Shown: piece after piece, positions 1 through 8,134 of the stretch
How the letters are laid out: each line of letters opens with the position of its first letter
How positions within the stretch are numbered: the first letter of the stretch is position 1
From: Gloeopeniophorella convolvens
Taxonomy: Eukaryota > Basidiomycota > Agaricomycetes > Russulales
NCBI GenBank assembly: GCA_022496205.1
Contig: WTXD01000342.1
Location: forward strand, 1 to 11,937
DNA length: 11,937 bases
Reading direction: 5' to 3'
Notes under the pieces: generated by a model
What the model was told of the DNA's origin: nothing
The model's database searches: none
The model's input: only the letters and a program-made list of their open reading frames with translations
Program-made: the position numbers and the translations under genes

Positions 1-2044
1 TCGGTGCGTGGCGGAGCGCCTATGCAGCTCCCGGTACTAAACGGGCGAATAATTTGCGCCTCAGGAAACACGCCGCTTATCCGGATAAACTCGCTCAGCG
101 ATGCGCTAGGCGTTGAGATTCTGGGCAAGGCGGAGGTGCGCGGGGTTGACTGCACGTGGCGATGCTGCCAGTGCGACTGACCGCTGCGTTATTGCGCCTG
201 CTGTGCTAGTACCTCAATCCGGGCGGCAGCGTGAAGGACCGTGTCGCCCTTCGGAGTACGTACAGTGTGGAACGCGCAGAGGTGGGGTGCTGATCGTGCT
301 GTGGCGCAGTGATCGAGGACGCCGAGCGCGAGGGGCTCCTCCATCCATACACGGGTTCGCGCATCTTTGAGGGGACCGTGGGCTCTACTGGCATATCAAT
401 CGCGACCATCGCGCGCGCCCCGGTAAGCACTAATTGGCAACCCCCAAACGTCCAACCTTATAACGACGACCAACCTTATAACCCTCAATCTTATCTGCTC
501 TAGTGGCTATGATACGAGTGCGCACGCCCGTTTCTGCTGTCGCCGCGGTGCCTGCTGACTGCCCAACACAGCGATCATCATGCCGGACGATGTCGCCATT
601 GAGAAGGTCAAGGCGCTTGAGGCGCTCGGCGCCGATGTCGAACGCGTGCGCCCGGCGAGCATCGTAGACCCCAAGCAGGTACGTCGCGGTTCACCCCATC
701 ACGCCCGACGCAGCACGCTTACCGCCCCACCCTTCACTCGCAGTACGTGGTAAGCACACACCCCCCGCGTCGGCACGAGCATGCCCTCACGCTGCGCGCG
801 CACAGAATCTCGCGCGGGAGTACGCCCTGCACTTCTCGAGCACCCACACGCACGGCGCGCCCGCATCCGCGCTGCCCCCGGACCACACGCACGCGCACAC
901 GCTCAAGCGGTCCGACTCGGCCGTCGTCGTCACGACCGCGACCCCGAACGGCACGGGGAACAGCACGCCCACCGCGAACGGGCACGCAAACGGACACGCG
1001 CCGCCCGCCGAGGCGCTGCGCACGCGCCCGCGCGGCTTCTTCGCGGACCAGTTCGAGGTGCGCCGCACGCGGCCCCGCCGCCGCGTCCTGCTGCTGACCG
1101 CGCGCGCGCACAGAACCGCAGCAACTTTGACGCGCACTTCGACGGGACGGGCCCCGAGATCTGGCGCCAGACGGACGGCGCGCTCGCTGCGTTCGTCGCG
1201 GGCGCGGGCACGGGCGGGACGCTCGCGGGCACGGGGCAGTTCCTCAAGTTGATGGCGGACGACGTGCTCGTCGTGCTCGCGGACCCCGAGGGCAGCGGGC
1301 TCTACAACAAGGTGCGCCGCGGGCGGGGGCGAAGGCGCCGGCAGAGGTGCTGAGAACGCCGCAGGTGAAGCACGGCGTGATGTACGACCGGCGCGAGGCG
1401 GAGGGCACGCGCCGCCGGCACCAGGTCGACACGGTCATCGAGGGCATCGGGATCAACCGCGTGACGCGCAACATCGAGCTCGCGCTGCCCGTCGTCGACG
1501 ACGCGTTCCGGTGCGCCGCGCCGCGCTCCCGGCCGTGCTCGCTGACGCTGACGCGCGCACGTGCAGGATAACGGACGCCGAGGCGGTGAGCATGGCGCGC
1601 TTCCTCGTGCAGCGCGACGGGCTCTTCCTCGGCTCGAGCAGCGCCGCGAATCTCGTCGCGTGCGTCAAGCTCGTGCGCAAGATGGGCTGGTGCGCCGGCG
1701 AGAAGGTCGTCACCGTCCTGTGCGTCCTTCCCGCCTCTCCTTCCCGCTTTGCGCTGACCGCGCCTCACCCGCCCCGCGTGCAGATGCGACTCGGGCACGC
1801 GGCACTACTCCAAGGTACGCCTCCTATTCGGTTCCGCACTGACGCTCCATATACCTGTGCCAACTCGCGCATGCAGTTCTGGTGCGTAGGGCCTCCCGGC
1901 CACGATCCCGAGCTGACGCCGGTGCTCGCTGCACGCAGGAACGACGCGTACCTCGCGGGCGCGGGCATTCCCGTCGACACGGGGCTCGTGCAGGACCTCC
2001 TCACGCGCCCGTTCCCGCCCATGTCGTCCATCACGAAAATATAG
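1..2044 (+). CDS. Cysteine synthase, fungal Cys12/Mcy1-like PLP enzyme (5' end outside window)
   Basis: PLP-dependent beta-replacement enzyme of the cysteine synthase/O-acetylserine sulfhydrylase fold, expected to join a serine-derived acceptor with sulfide to give cysteine. Exons I can join: 1-3, 65-135, 210-255, 310-422, 504-517, 572-678, 744-749, 806-1057, 1114-1311, 1365-1510, 1567-1719, 1784-1814, 1877-1881, 1939-2044; all introns are GT-AG, 53-81 nt. Motifs in order: GNTPLIRI; NPGGSVKDR with the Schiff-base Lys; EGTVGSTGIS substrate loop; MPDDVAIEKVKALEALGADV; FENRSNFDAHFDGTGPEIWRQ; GAGTGGTLAG phosphate-binding loop; LVVLADPEGSG; GLFLGSSSAANLVA; DSGTRHYSKFWNDAYL. The stop is TAG at 2042-2044. 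The insertion in exon 806-1057 is low complexity. Every junction keeps frame except 422/504, where exon 310-422 is one base too long (four Cs at 418-421). The related yeast enzyme Mcy1 is mitochondrial; the targeting end here is not visible. Family call is firm; substrate preference is inferred. Confidence 0.94.
744..749 (+). other. 6-nt microexon of the cysteine synthase gene
   Basis: Two codons (Tyr-Val) flanked by AG at 742-743 and a GTAAGC donor at 750. It joins PKQ of exon 572-678 to NLAREYA of exon 806-1057, giving the family-like PKQYVNLAR. Without it the protein stays in frame but loses two residues at a conserved position. Confidence 0.8.
1877..1881 (+). other. 5-nt microexon of the cysteine synthase gene
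   Basis: TTCTG lies between an acceptor (CATGCAG, ending 1876) and a GTGCGT donor (1882). It supplies Phe and the first two bases of Trp, so the joined protein reads YSKFWNDAYL, the expected C-terminal motif. Skipping it would shift the frame, so it is required for a functional product. Confidence 0.82.
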
Positions 2045-2055
2045 CACCTGGCGCT

Positions 2056-2090
2056 CCAGCGCGGTGCGGTGCGGTGCGGGGTCGCGCTGG
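2056..2090 (+). other. GC-rich hairpin with GCGGT repeats just after the cysteine synthase stop
   Basis: CCAGCGCG at 2056-2063 is the exact reverse complement of CGCGCTGG at 2083-2090. The left arm and the 19-nt loop carry three tandem GCGGT units (2061-2075) followed by GCGGG. It begins 12 nt after the stop codon, so it would lie in the 3' UTR. Function is unknown; it may simply be low-complexity GC sequence. Confidence 0.5.
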
Positions 2091-2187
2091 GCTTGTTGAG
2101 CCTTGTATGCGGCGACCTCGGCGCGCGGACGGGTCTGTGCGCGTGGGTCGGATCGGGCGGATACTTGTAGCTAAGTTACACCACGTT

Positions 2188-2237
2188 GTTTGCTTATACC
2201 CTCATATTGCCTCTGCCCCGCAAAGGCGAGAATGGAC
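2188..2237 (+). repeat. Dispersed repeat, copy A (partner at 8862-8908)
   Basis: Fifty bases align with 8862-8908 in the same orientation with a three-base gap. The last stretch, GGCGAGAATGGAC, is identical in both copies, and the pattern ATTGCC.C.GC.CCGCAA precedes it. In both copies one frame reads APQRREWT. Similarity does not clearly extend beyond these limits. Confidence 0.5.
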
Positions 2238-2730
2238 ACGATGGCTTCGTCGGTCTGCACTACACTGAGCTACATATGTATCATTCGGTCAACGCGGTAG
2301 TATCGCTGTTACTCAACCCCGGCGAAGAGCAGCGCAGACGGACCACTACTGTCAACAGAAGAGACTTGGAAGAGACCACAGCCGAAGTAACGTCTATGCA
2401 CGTGACACGATGCATGTCATTATTTGAGGAACGGTGATACTGCAATCGATCGCGGCTTGAGTCAACGCTGCGCCAGAACTCTCTTACCCGACTTCAGCCT
2501 CGCCGAACTGTCTCGTTCAACACCGGAGCCACAGCGCCGTGAATACGCCACGCTCCGGGCCTGGTCGCTTACTGAAGCTCCTCTTCCCGTCCCGGCAACC
2601 GACCATCTCGCCTTCTCTCTTTGCGCCCTTCGACATGTTCTCGCGTTTGACATTCTGCCTTCCTTTCACCGCCTGCAGACGTGCATTATCCTACCCCAAG
2701 ACAATTCTGTATATACTAACAGTGGATTCT

Positions 2731-4305
2731 TCACCACCGGACCGTTGGTGTGGTGGTCCGCCCGGCGTCGTTTGCGTAGCAGTGTTCCAATGCGTTGACC
2801 CACCATAACATCCGGCGATCCATGTCGACCGCGGTCATGTCCACAGCCCCTCGAAGCTCGGTATCCAGCCTCTGCACCTCCGCCGCCGCAAGAGGACACG
2901 TGGGCGGCTCGCACCGGACCTCGAAGAGCTGAGCCGGCCGGGAGATGAACGGATCGGGATCTTCCCATTCCCGCGGATCCTCTTTCCGGAAGTGGCCCAT
3001 CAGCCGCGAGCTGTCGACGGCCTCCCAGTCGACGCCATAAAGCGCAGGATCGCCGATGTCCTCCTCCGTGAGCGGATGCACGTACCGTCCGACCCGTCCG
3101 TCCCAGACCCCGCTGAAGATGTGCTTCTCCAGGGGGCTCTGGCTCCGCTCGCCGGGGATGCTCATCTTGGCGTGGTTCCACCCTTTTGCCCAAAACCTAG
3201 CTTCTGCGTCGATGTGCGGCAGATACAGGCGATGGAGGAGCCAGATGTGAGCGGGGTTCTGCGGGTCCAACCCGTGGTTGTCCTCTAGGTCGAGGAAGAA
3301 CTCCCTCCACTTGTAAGTGCACATGCGGGTCAATTCGCTCCAGGTGCGCTCGATGCGGGCATTGTGGACGCTCCTACCGAAATCTGTAATTAGGAAGGCG
3401 AACGACCAGTATTGATCGCGCTCACCTTCCCCAGATGTAAGAGCCTCTGCCCGAGCCTCGGTTCTGCTCCATCCACTCTGCACATTTCAGGTTTTCCGTG
3501 CTGTAGTCTCCTCAAAGACGCGAAGGAACCCCGAACTCGGCCGTAGCATCGTGAAACACTTGAAGGACCGTGGTCGCGCTGTTGTTGTCGCTGGCGCGAA
3601 TCCCTGCGATGAGCCGAGACATCCCGTCGACGAACGCATGATAGACTATCCCGTATTGGATGAGTCCTGAGGAAATGGTGAGAATCCTAGCCCAACGCTC
3701 TCTCCCGTTTCCGGCGTCTCACCATGCTGGCCGTCGTGATGCCACAACATATTGCCTTTTGCTATGTCATACACCTTGCGGCCACCAGAGGCATACAAGG
3801 CCCCACGGACCCGGTTGTAGGATTCTCTGATCCTGGGGCGCGGCACTCGCAGGCAACACGCCCTGAGGCGATCGCAGAGCACTCCGAGCTTGAACTGCGG
3901 AAATTCCTCCAAGATCTCAGCCACCAGTTCGTCGAGCTCTTCGTCCGAATCCATGAATAACTGGTCCACTGAGGAATCGAGAGAGTCGAGAGACTCGCGG
4001 GCATTGTCGAGTGTAGAAACCATGTTGGTCAGGACTGCTTGGATGATTGGAAGGCTTAGAAGTGGGAACACATGTCGATACTGGCCAACTCGGGGTAAGC
4101 GCCCCTGCTTCGAGGACTTGAGCACGTACGTAGGTAGCACTGCACTCACTTCTTCGGAAATTCGCCGGAACTGCATGACCTCGTCTCTCCGATTTGAGAG
4201 CCGAGCGGCGGCGTCCTCAAGTCGGCACGTACTGCAGGTCCCGCTGACGCGGACCTGGAGTGCCTCGAATGCTTTCGAAAAATAGCGCAGCAAATCAGAT
4301 GGCAT
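2731..4305 (-). pseudogene. DDE integrase-core-domain protein, interrupted by an in-frame TGA
   Basis: Transposon-type integrase of the 'integrase core domain' family common in Agaricomycetes; such proteins have an RNase H-like DDE catalytic fold. Exons (minus): 4305-3723, 3666-3426, 3373-2731; introns 3667-3722 (56 nt) and 3374-3425 (52 nt) have GTGAG donors and CAG/TAG acceptors. The joined frame has 489 codons including the stop. Residues about 1-165 form a variable N-terminal region with an acidic stretch. Next come RVPRPRIRESYNRVRG and LWHHDGQH, with the likely first Asp at codon 191. FVDGMSRLIAGIRASDNNSATTVL follows in separate blocks, then GDYSTEN (Asp 248) and SVHNARIERTW (Glu 283), then a Trp-rich IWLLHRLYLPHI region. 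Codon 246 is TGA at 3514-3512, where the family normally has Arg before Gly-Asp; CGA to TGA is a single transition at a CpG. No intron I can draw removes it. Third-position usage is less GC-rich than in the cysteine synthase gene. Confidence 0.88.
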
Positions 4306-4718
4306 GCTGACTTAGTAACCCTGTCGAGTTGAAAGGGAGAATTAGATAGATTGTCGTGCTACGTGGCGTTCTGTATCCCGAGGCGGACCCCCCAAAAAAA
4401 ACCCCTGTCGAGACTTGTGTGAGCGGGTGCGACTGTCACGACCAAGACCAGCACCGTGTACCGTCCAAGATGGGCTGCAGGATACCTGGGTATGTGACGA
4501 GTGCTAGTGCAGTGCTAGAGGATGTCAAGACGCTCGCTGCCCAGTGGGCTCACCGTGACCGGCACACCTCCCGCAATTTCGGCTATCCTAGGTCAGGTTA
4601 GTTCGATCGACGCCCCGAAGCGAGAGCCAATCTTGGCGTGGCGGGATGGCCATGGCTCGCGTGCGAGCCACACACATTGAACGCAAGTCGGGCACTATTG
4701 AAACGCACAGGAATACTA
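4306..4718. other. Upstream flank of the integrase gene
   Basis: About 410 bases between the integrase ATG and the inverted-repeat element. It contains an A run at about 4393-4400 and no gene I recognise. It would hold the promoter of the minus-strand integrase gene, but no specific element can be named. Confidence 0.4.
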
Positions 4719-4720
4719 TA

Positions 4721-4745
4721 CTATGCTTAACCGGGATATGCACAC
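4721..4745 (+). repeat. Left terminal inverted repeat of the MITE-like element
   Basis: Twenty-five bases, perfectly complementary to 5392-5416; the match continues two bases outward into the TA on each side. ACCGGGATATGCACA (4730-4744) recurs directly from 4747, so the left end carries two direct copies of the core motif. Confidence 0.85.
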
Positions 4746-4764
4746 GACCGGGATATGCACATTT
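4746..4764 (+). repeat. Subterminal direct repeat of the MITE, left copy
   Basis: GACCGGGATATGCACATTT matches 5373-5391 (GACGGGGATATGCACATTT) in the same orientation at 18 of 19 bases. Subterminal motifs inside the inverted repeats are typical transposase-binding sites; that role is inferred. Confidence 0.75.
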
Positions 4765-5304
4765 CGGAAAGATCAGCCTCGCGCACAACAATGACTACAT
4801 ATATTCCCTTCACTCTTTTATATAATGAATATGTTGATATATTCTACATTATTGTCAAGTTTGGAGTTGATTGAGCGACTGGATGGTGCTGCAGAAAATC
4901 GTGATTCCGGGACACCAATGTGCACGGCCATCAATCCTCCAGGAACAGAAGAACCAATAGCTTACATGCCACGAAACTTGATATACATAACACACTGATA
5001 CATATATACTATACCTGCGCTTTTTGTATCATTTACATGGGCAGAATACTATGTGCGAGAGGCTTTCCTCCGGAGGGGCTCTGAGCGTGACAGAGCAGAT
5101 TTAAGCTCCGCCGCCGGAGCGCGTGAACGACGCGTTGCGCGAATGTGCATCAGTGGGTTCTGGTCCATGATAAGATTGGATCTATGATCCCGGCAAGCGT
5201 GACAATCCGTGACAAGCGCACCTCTTGCGGGCACTTTTGCCTCGACTTCGGCTTCGTCCTGGCACACTCAGATCGCAACAAAAAAAATTCAGACTCTGTA
5301 GGTA

Positions 5305-5332
5305 CATAGAAAACATATCATAGAAAACATAT
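5305..5332 (+). repeat. Perfect 14-bp tandem duplication inside the MITE
   Basis: CATAGAAAACATAT occurs twice back to back (5305-5318 and 5319-5332) with no mismatch. It looks like recent replication slippage in AT-rich sequence. Confidence 0.9.
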
Positions 5333-5372
5333 ACGAAATTTCAAGGGATTCCATGAGGGATAAACTCAAGAG

Positions 5373-5391
5373 GACGGGGATATGCACATTT
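5373..5391 (+). repeat. Subterminal direct repeat of the MITE, right copy
   Basis: This copy directly precedes the right terminal repeat. GGGATATGCACA (5378-5389) and TGTGCATATCCC at about 5393-5404 are complementary across a loop of three bases, so the right end can fold into a short strong hairpin that the left end cannot form. Confidence 0.75.
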
Positions 5392-5416
5392 GTGTGCATA
5401 TCCCGGTTAAGCATAG
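5392..5416 (-). repeat. Right terminal inverted repeat of the MITE-like element
   Basis: Exact reverse complement of 4721-4745, followed by the flanking TA at 5417-5418 and then unique sequence. Confidence 0.85.
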
Positions 5417-5677
5417 TACTTATTGGCTGGGCTACATGCCAGTTTAGTAATAGGAAAACATCGATTTACGAATATGTAAAGGGGAGTACGGAAAATATCA
5501 AGCCGTGGGTAAGATCACCACTCGATACCTTCAAGCGCTGTACGCTGTGGGCTGCATCCCGAGGTTCGATAGGCGAGCACCGCGTTTCTATCTTCGTCTG
5601 GGCGAATCGGCGTTAGTCGCCGTCACGCTGCTAGCAGTTGCTCGTACATACCAAACCTCATAAGCCTCCCGGGGGCG

Positions 5678-7094
5678 CTAGCCAAGGGTGGTTCGTATCG
5701 TATTGACCTTGTTTGTGAATTGGGTGAGGCCAATCGTGGCAGCTTCCCACTGCGCGTCCATGGCGACATCATTACCCACAGGAGACGGAAGCAGCTCCTC
5801 CTTGAACATCGCATCCAAAAGCTGGAGACAATATTGAAGATCCGGTCCCATATCGCGCCCCGAAGCAGCCTCGTAACCTTTGTGTTTTTGGAGCAGACGT
5901 CTAGCTTCACGCGCTTGCTTGGCCGTCGTTCGTTTCATGTTGATGGATCCGACACTCAACCATGCCGCCACGTCCAGTAGGTCGATTTGGAGACCTCCGC
6001 GAACGATCGCAGGAGCGATCATACCCGGGAGGACGACAACGCCTACTTGGCGACATACGTTCACGGTCTGTCGCTCCATCAAAATGTGACGGTATGCGGT
6101 CCCAAACCCGGAGGTGGGAGAACACCATTGCCTCAAGGCTTCGCGCATCTCTGAAAAGCGGGATTCGAGGAACTGAGTCGCGGGTGTTCGAGAGAAATTG
6201 AGGCCACCGACATCGCCGTTGGAACGCCGCACGAGGCGCCTGGTGTTAGGGGATGGTGCCGAGCTCGCGCCCACGGCCGGAATGGATTCGCCGGTGTTTC
6301 GCTGTGGATAGATAGTCAGCCTCAATCGCGTAGCAGAAAAGCTTGCCTCTTACATCCGTATACACATACAAAACGAACACCGGGGTGGATTCAGAGCGGC
6401 CTCGGCGGGACAATAAATCATTTCGCTCTTCGGACCCACGACAGGCTAGGACAGCCTCTTGATACATCTCTGTCCATCGATTCCTTTGCTGGGGCGCCTC
6501 ATCGAAGGTGCCCAGCTCCCGGAAATCTGTGGAAACGTTCGTGTAGTTTTGATCAACAGGCACCGGGACTCTAGAGGTCGCTATGTAGAGTGTGTCCCTG
6601 TGCCCGTTATTGCGAACCGATGCAAGATGACGGCTTGCACGTGAGTTGTCGGTGGCCAGGTAATTCATGATGTCTCCGAGAAAAACACTACTCGACGATG
6701 GCGCCACGGAACGTGGGAGCTGGTGCACCTCGCAGAAGGTTTCCTGACGGATGCCGGTGCTGACCCCGATGAAAAGAATCACTAATGGTCGCTGTGGCTG
6801 AGTACATGCCTGGAGGGTGCCCTCAAAATACGCACCTGTCCTGCTCGTATTCAGTGGCGACCCCGAAGCGTGGACTCTGCTTGGCACGGCATTTTGGCTT
6901 CGATCCCCTGCGGATGTATTACGGGTAACACCAGATCCTGCTACACGGACAGCGTTCGTCCTGGCGGCTTCACGCTCCATTCGGGCGATGCGATGCCTAT
7001 GAAAGAGGTGCGCAGGAATGTCTTCGTTAGCATGGGGATCTCCCGCTGCTCTGGGCACGCGTCCTGAGAGGTCCTGTCCTACTGCGCTCGACAT
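5678..7094 (-). CDS. Protein of unknown function, 454 aa, two exons
   Basis: I do not recognise the family. Exon 1 runs 7094-6354 from an ATG (MSSAVGQD), exon 2 runs 6301-5678. The 52-nt intron 6302-6353 has a GTAAGA donor, a GCTGAC branch-like site and a TATCCACAG acceptor, and joins VLYVYTD to RNTGESIP in phase 0. An in-frame TTG lies further upstream but I prefer the ATG. Residues 1 to about 100 are Ser/Thr/Arg-rich and probably disordered. A short hydrophobic stretch, RPLVILFIGV, follows. The C-terminal half (about 285-454) looks compact and largely helical, with LVLPGMIAP-like hydrophobic blocks (VVVLPGMIAPAIVRGG), a basic MKRTTAKQAREARRLLQKHK helix, and DMGPDLQYCLQLLDAMFKEE. No catalytic motif, zinc site or clear transmembrane segment is visible. 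It lies on the same strand as, and upstream of, the broken integrase, with the MITE between, so it may be a companion gene of that element (inference). Confidence 0.66.
6302..6353 (-). other. Intron of the 454-aa unknown gene
   Basis: Donor GTAAGA at 6353, acceptor CACAG ending at 6302, length 52 nt, phase 0. It connects two long open frames that overlap in different phases, which is the main evidence that they are one gene. Confidence 0.75.
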
Positions 7095-7941
7095 CTGGAA
7101 TCGCTTACTTAAACATACGCGGGAGAAGTCGGAAATGGGACTGCATACCAAGTGCTAGAGACGTGTGAGGAGTCGATGGGCTGGTAGTGGGATGATGAGA
7201 TGGTCCCAAGGCAATTTTGCTTCGTCGGTGTCTCAACTCGGGCCGTGATAAGATAGGACAATAGCACGTGACGATAATTTTTGATGGGAACGGCGCGGGG
7301 CCTGGTTGCAGAGCACATCGAACACCTTTGCAGTGAGCACGACTAGCAGGTGTACGCCGCAGGGGAGTATGAAGGCACATGTCAATTGGGTTGGAGTAGT
7401 GATGTTGAATCAGTGCTTGAACATGGCGGTTGGATCCGAGCAAAGTCTGGAGGCGACGGTGGCCGCGGCGTGCGCGCCGCATGGTGCCAGCGACGGCAGG
7501 CACCGGAGCTGAAAACCCCAGACTGCGATCAATGGAGCGCGCGTTCGCAGCACGAGGCCACAATGAGCATACAGCAGTTGATTGGGGACTTGAGCCGCCG
7601 CAGTCGTCCTGCGGTGGGTGTTCGCAGCGATTGGGTAGACGTTTCAAAGACGAACCAGCGCACCATGAGAGCAAGGCGCCGCAGCCAACGGACAGGAGAG
7701 GCATGCGCGCGAGCACCACGCTTCACGCCTGACTGCTAATCCGAATGGGCATTCGTTCACATTGGCTTCAAAACTGGGCCCAGCCTAGGTATCCCAAGGC
7801 CGCGCAGTGCCGCGGGGGCATGGCCGGGGCCCGTATTTGTCTCTTAAGTAATCACATTGCACAACTTGTCACCTAACTGTATCGTTCAGAGACACGTCGA
7901 TGACGTGGATCCGGAGGCTTACCCGCGGTAGTCGTTGTTGT

Positions 7942-7979
7942 GCATTGGGATCCTTCAAGATCCTTCGTGATCCCAATGC
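7942..7979 (+). repeat. Perfect 11-bp stem inverted repeat
   Basis: GCATTGGGATC (7942-7952) is exactly complementary to GATCCCAATGC (7969-7979) across a 16-nt loop. The loop itself repeats GATCCTTC-like sequence. No T tract or gene end is associated, so a terminator role is not supported. Confidence 0.75.
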
Positions 7980-8134
7980 GTGATTTTGCAAGTTTTACAC
8001 ACCGTCACGTGCCCATAGCGGTGCTTGTGAGTTTCTATTGGGTTTCTGTCTTTCGCCCCGTCATAACTGAGCGCTCGAGCCTCCCCATGCCACTGGGGGC
8101 ACCACGAAATGTCGCGATGAAGTCAGCGTGCCCA

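Larger units (their letters stand above)
2045..2730. other. Intergenic stretch without a recognised gene
   Basis: This holds the 3' flank of the cysteine synthase gene, a dispersed repeat copy at 2188-2237, and a pyrimidine-rich tract on the + strand from about 2560 to 2700. Short open frames exist but none shows a recognised domain or convincing splice partners. The block from about 2700 to 2730 is the 3' flank of the minus-strand integrase gene. Confidence 0.5.
4721..5416. mobile_element. MITE-like non-autonomous DNA transposon, 696 bp, TA-flanked
   Basis: The first 25 bases (4721-4745, CTATGCTTAACCGGGATATG then CACAC) are the exact reverse complement of the last 25 (5392-5416). Both ends are bordered by TA (4719-4720 and 5417-5418), as expected for a TA target-site duplication of the Tc1/mariner type. 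The flanks are AT-rich (about 4795-4860 and 4975-5040) with a GC-richer core at about 5050-5275. No open frame encodes a recognisable transposase, so it would depend on a transposase supplied elsewhere. It sits between the integrase and the unknown gene at 5678-7094. The superfamily is inferred from the TA only. Confidence 0.85.

Noticed and set aside
734..1252. Several long open frames on both strands overlapping the cysteine synthase gene
   Set aside because: They are Arg/Ala-rich products of very GC-rich coding DNA read in other frames, where stop codons are rare.
3490..3525. A tiny intron removing the in-frame TGA of the integrase
   Set aside because: The only candidate (GTTCCT to CTACAG) would be about 30 nt and would delete the conserved Gly-Asp, so a nonsense mutation is the simpler reading.
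4600..4625. Possible tRNA B box (AGTTCGATCGA)
   Set aside because: It lacks the GGTTCGANNCC consensus, and no A box or cloverleaf partner was found upstream.
7105..7719. 204-codon open frame on the minus strand upstream of the unknown gene
   Set aside because: It has no recognisable domain, overlaps two plus-strand frames of similar quality, and has biased Arg/Ser/Pro/Cys composition.
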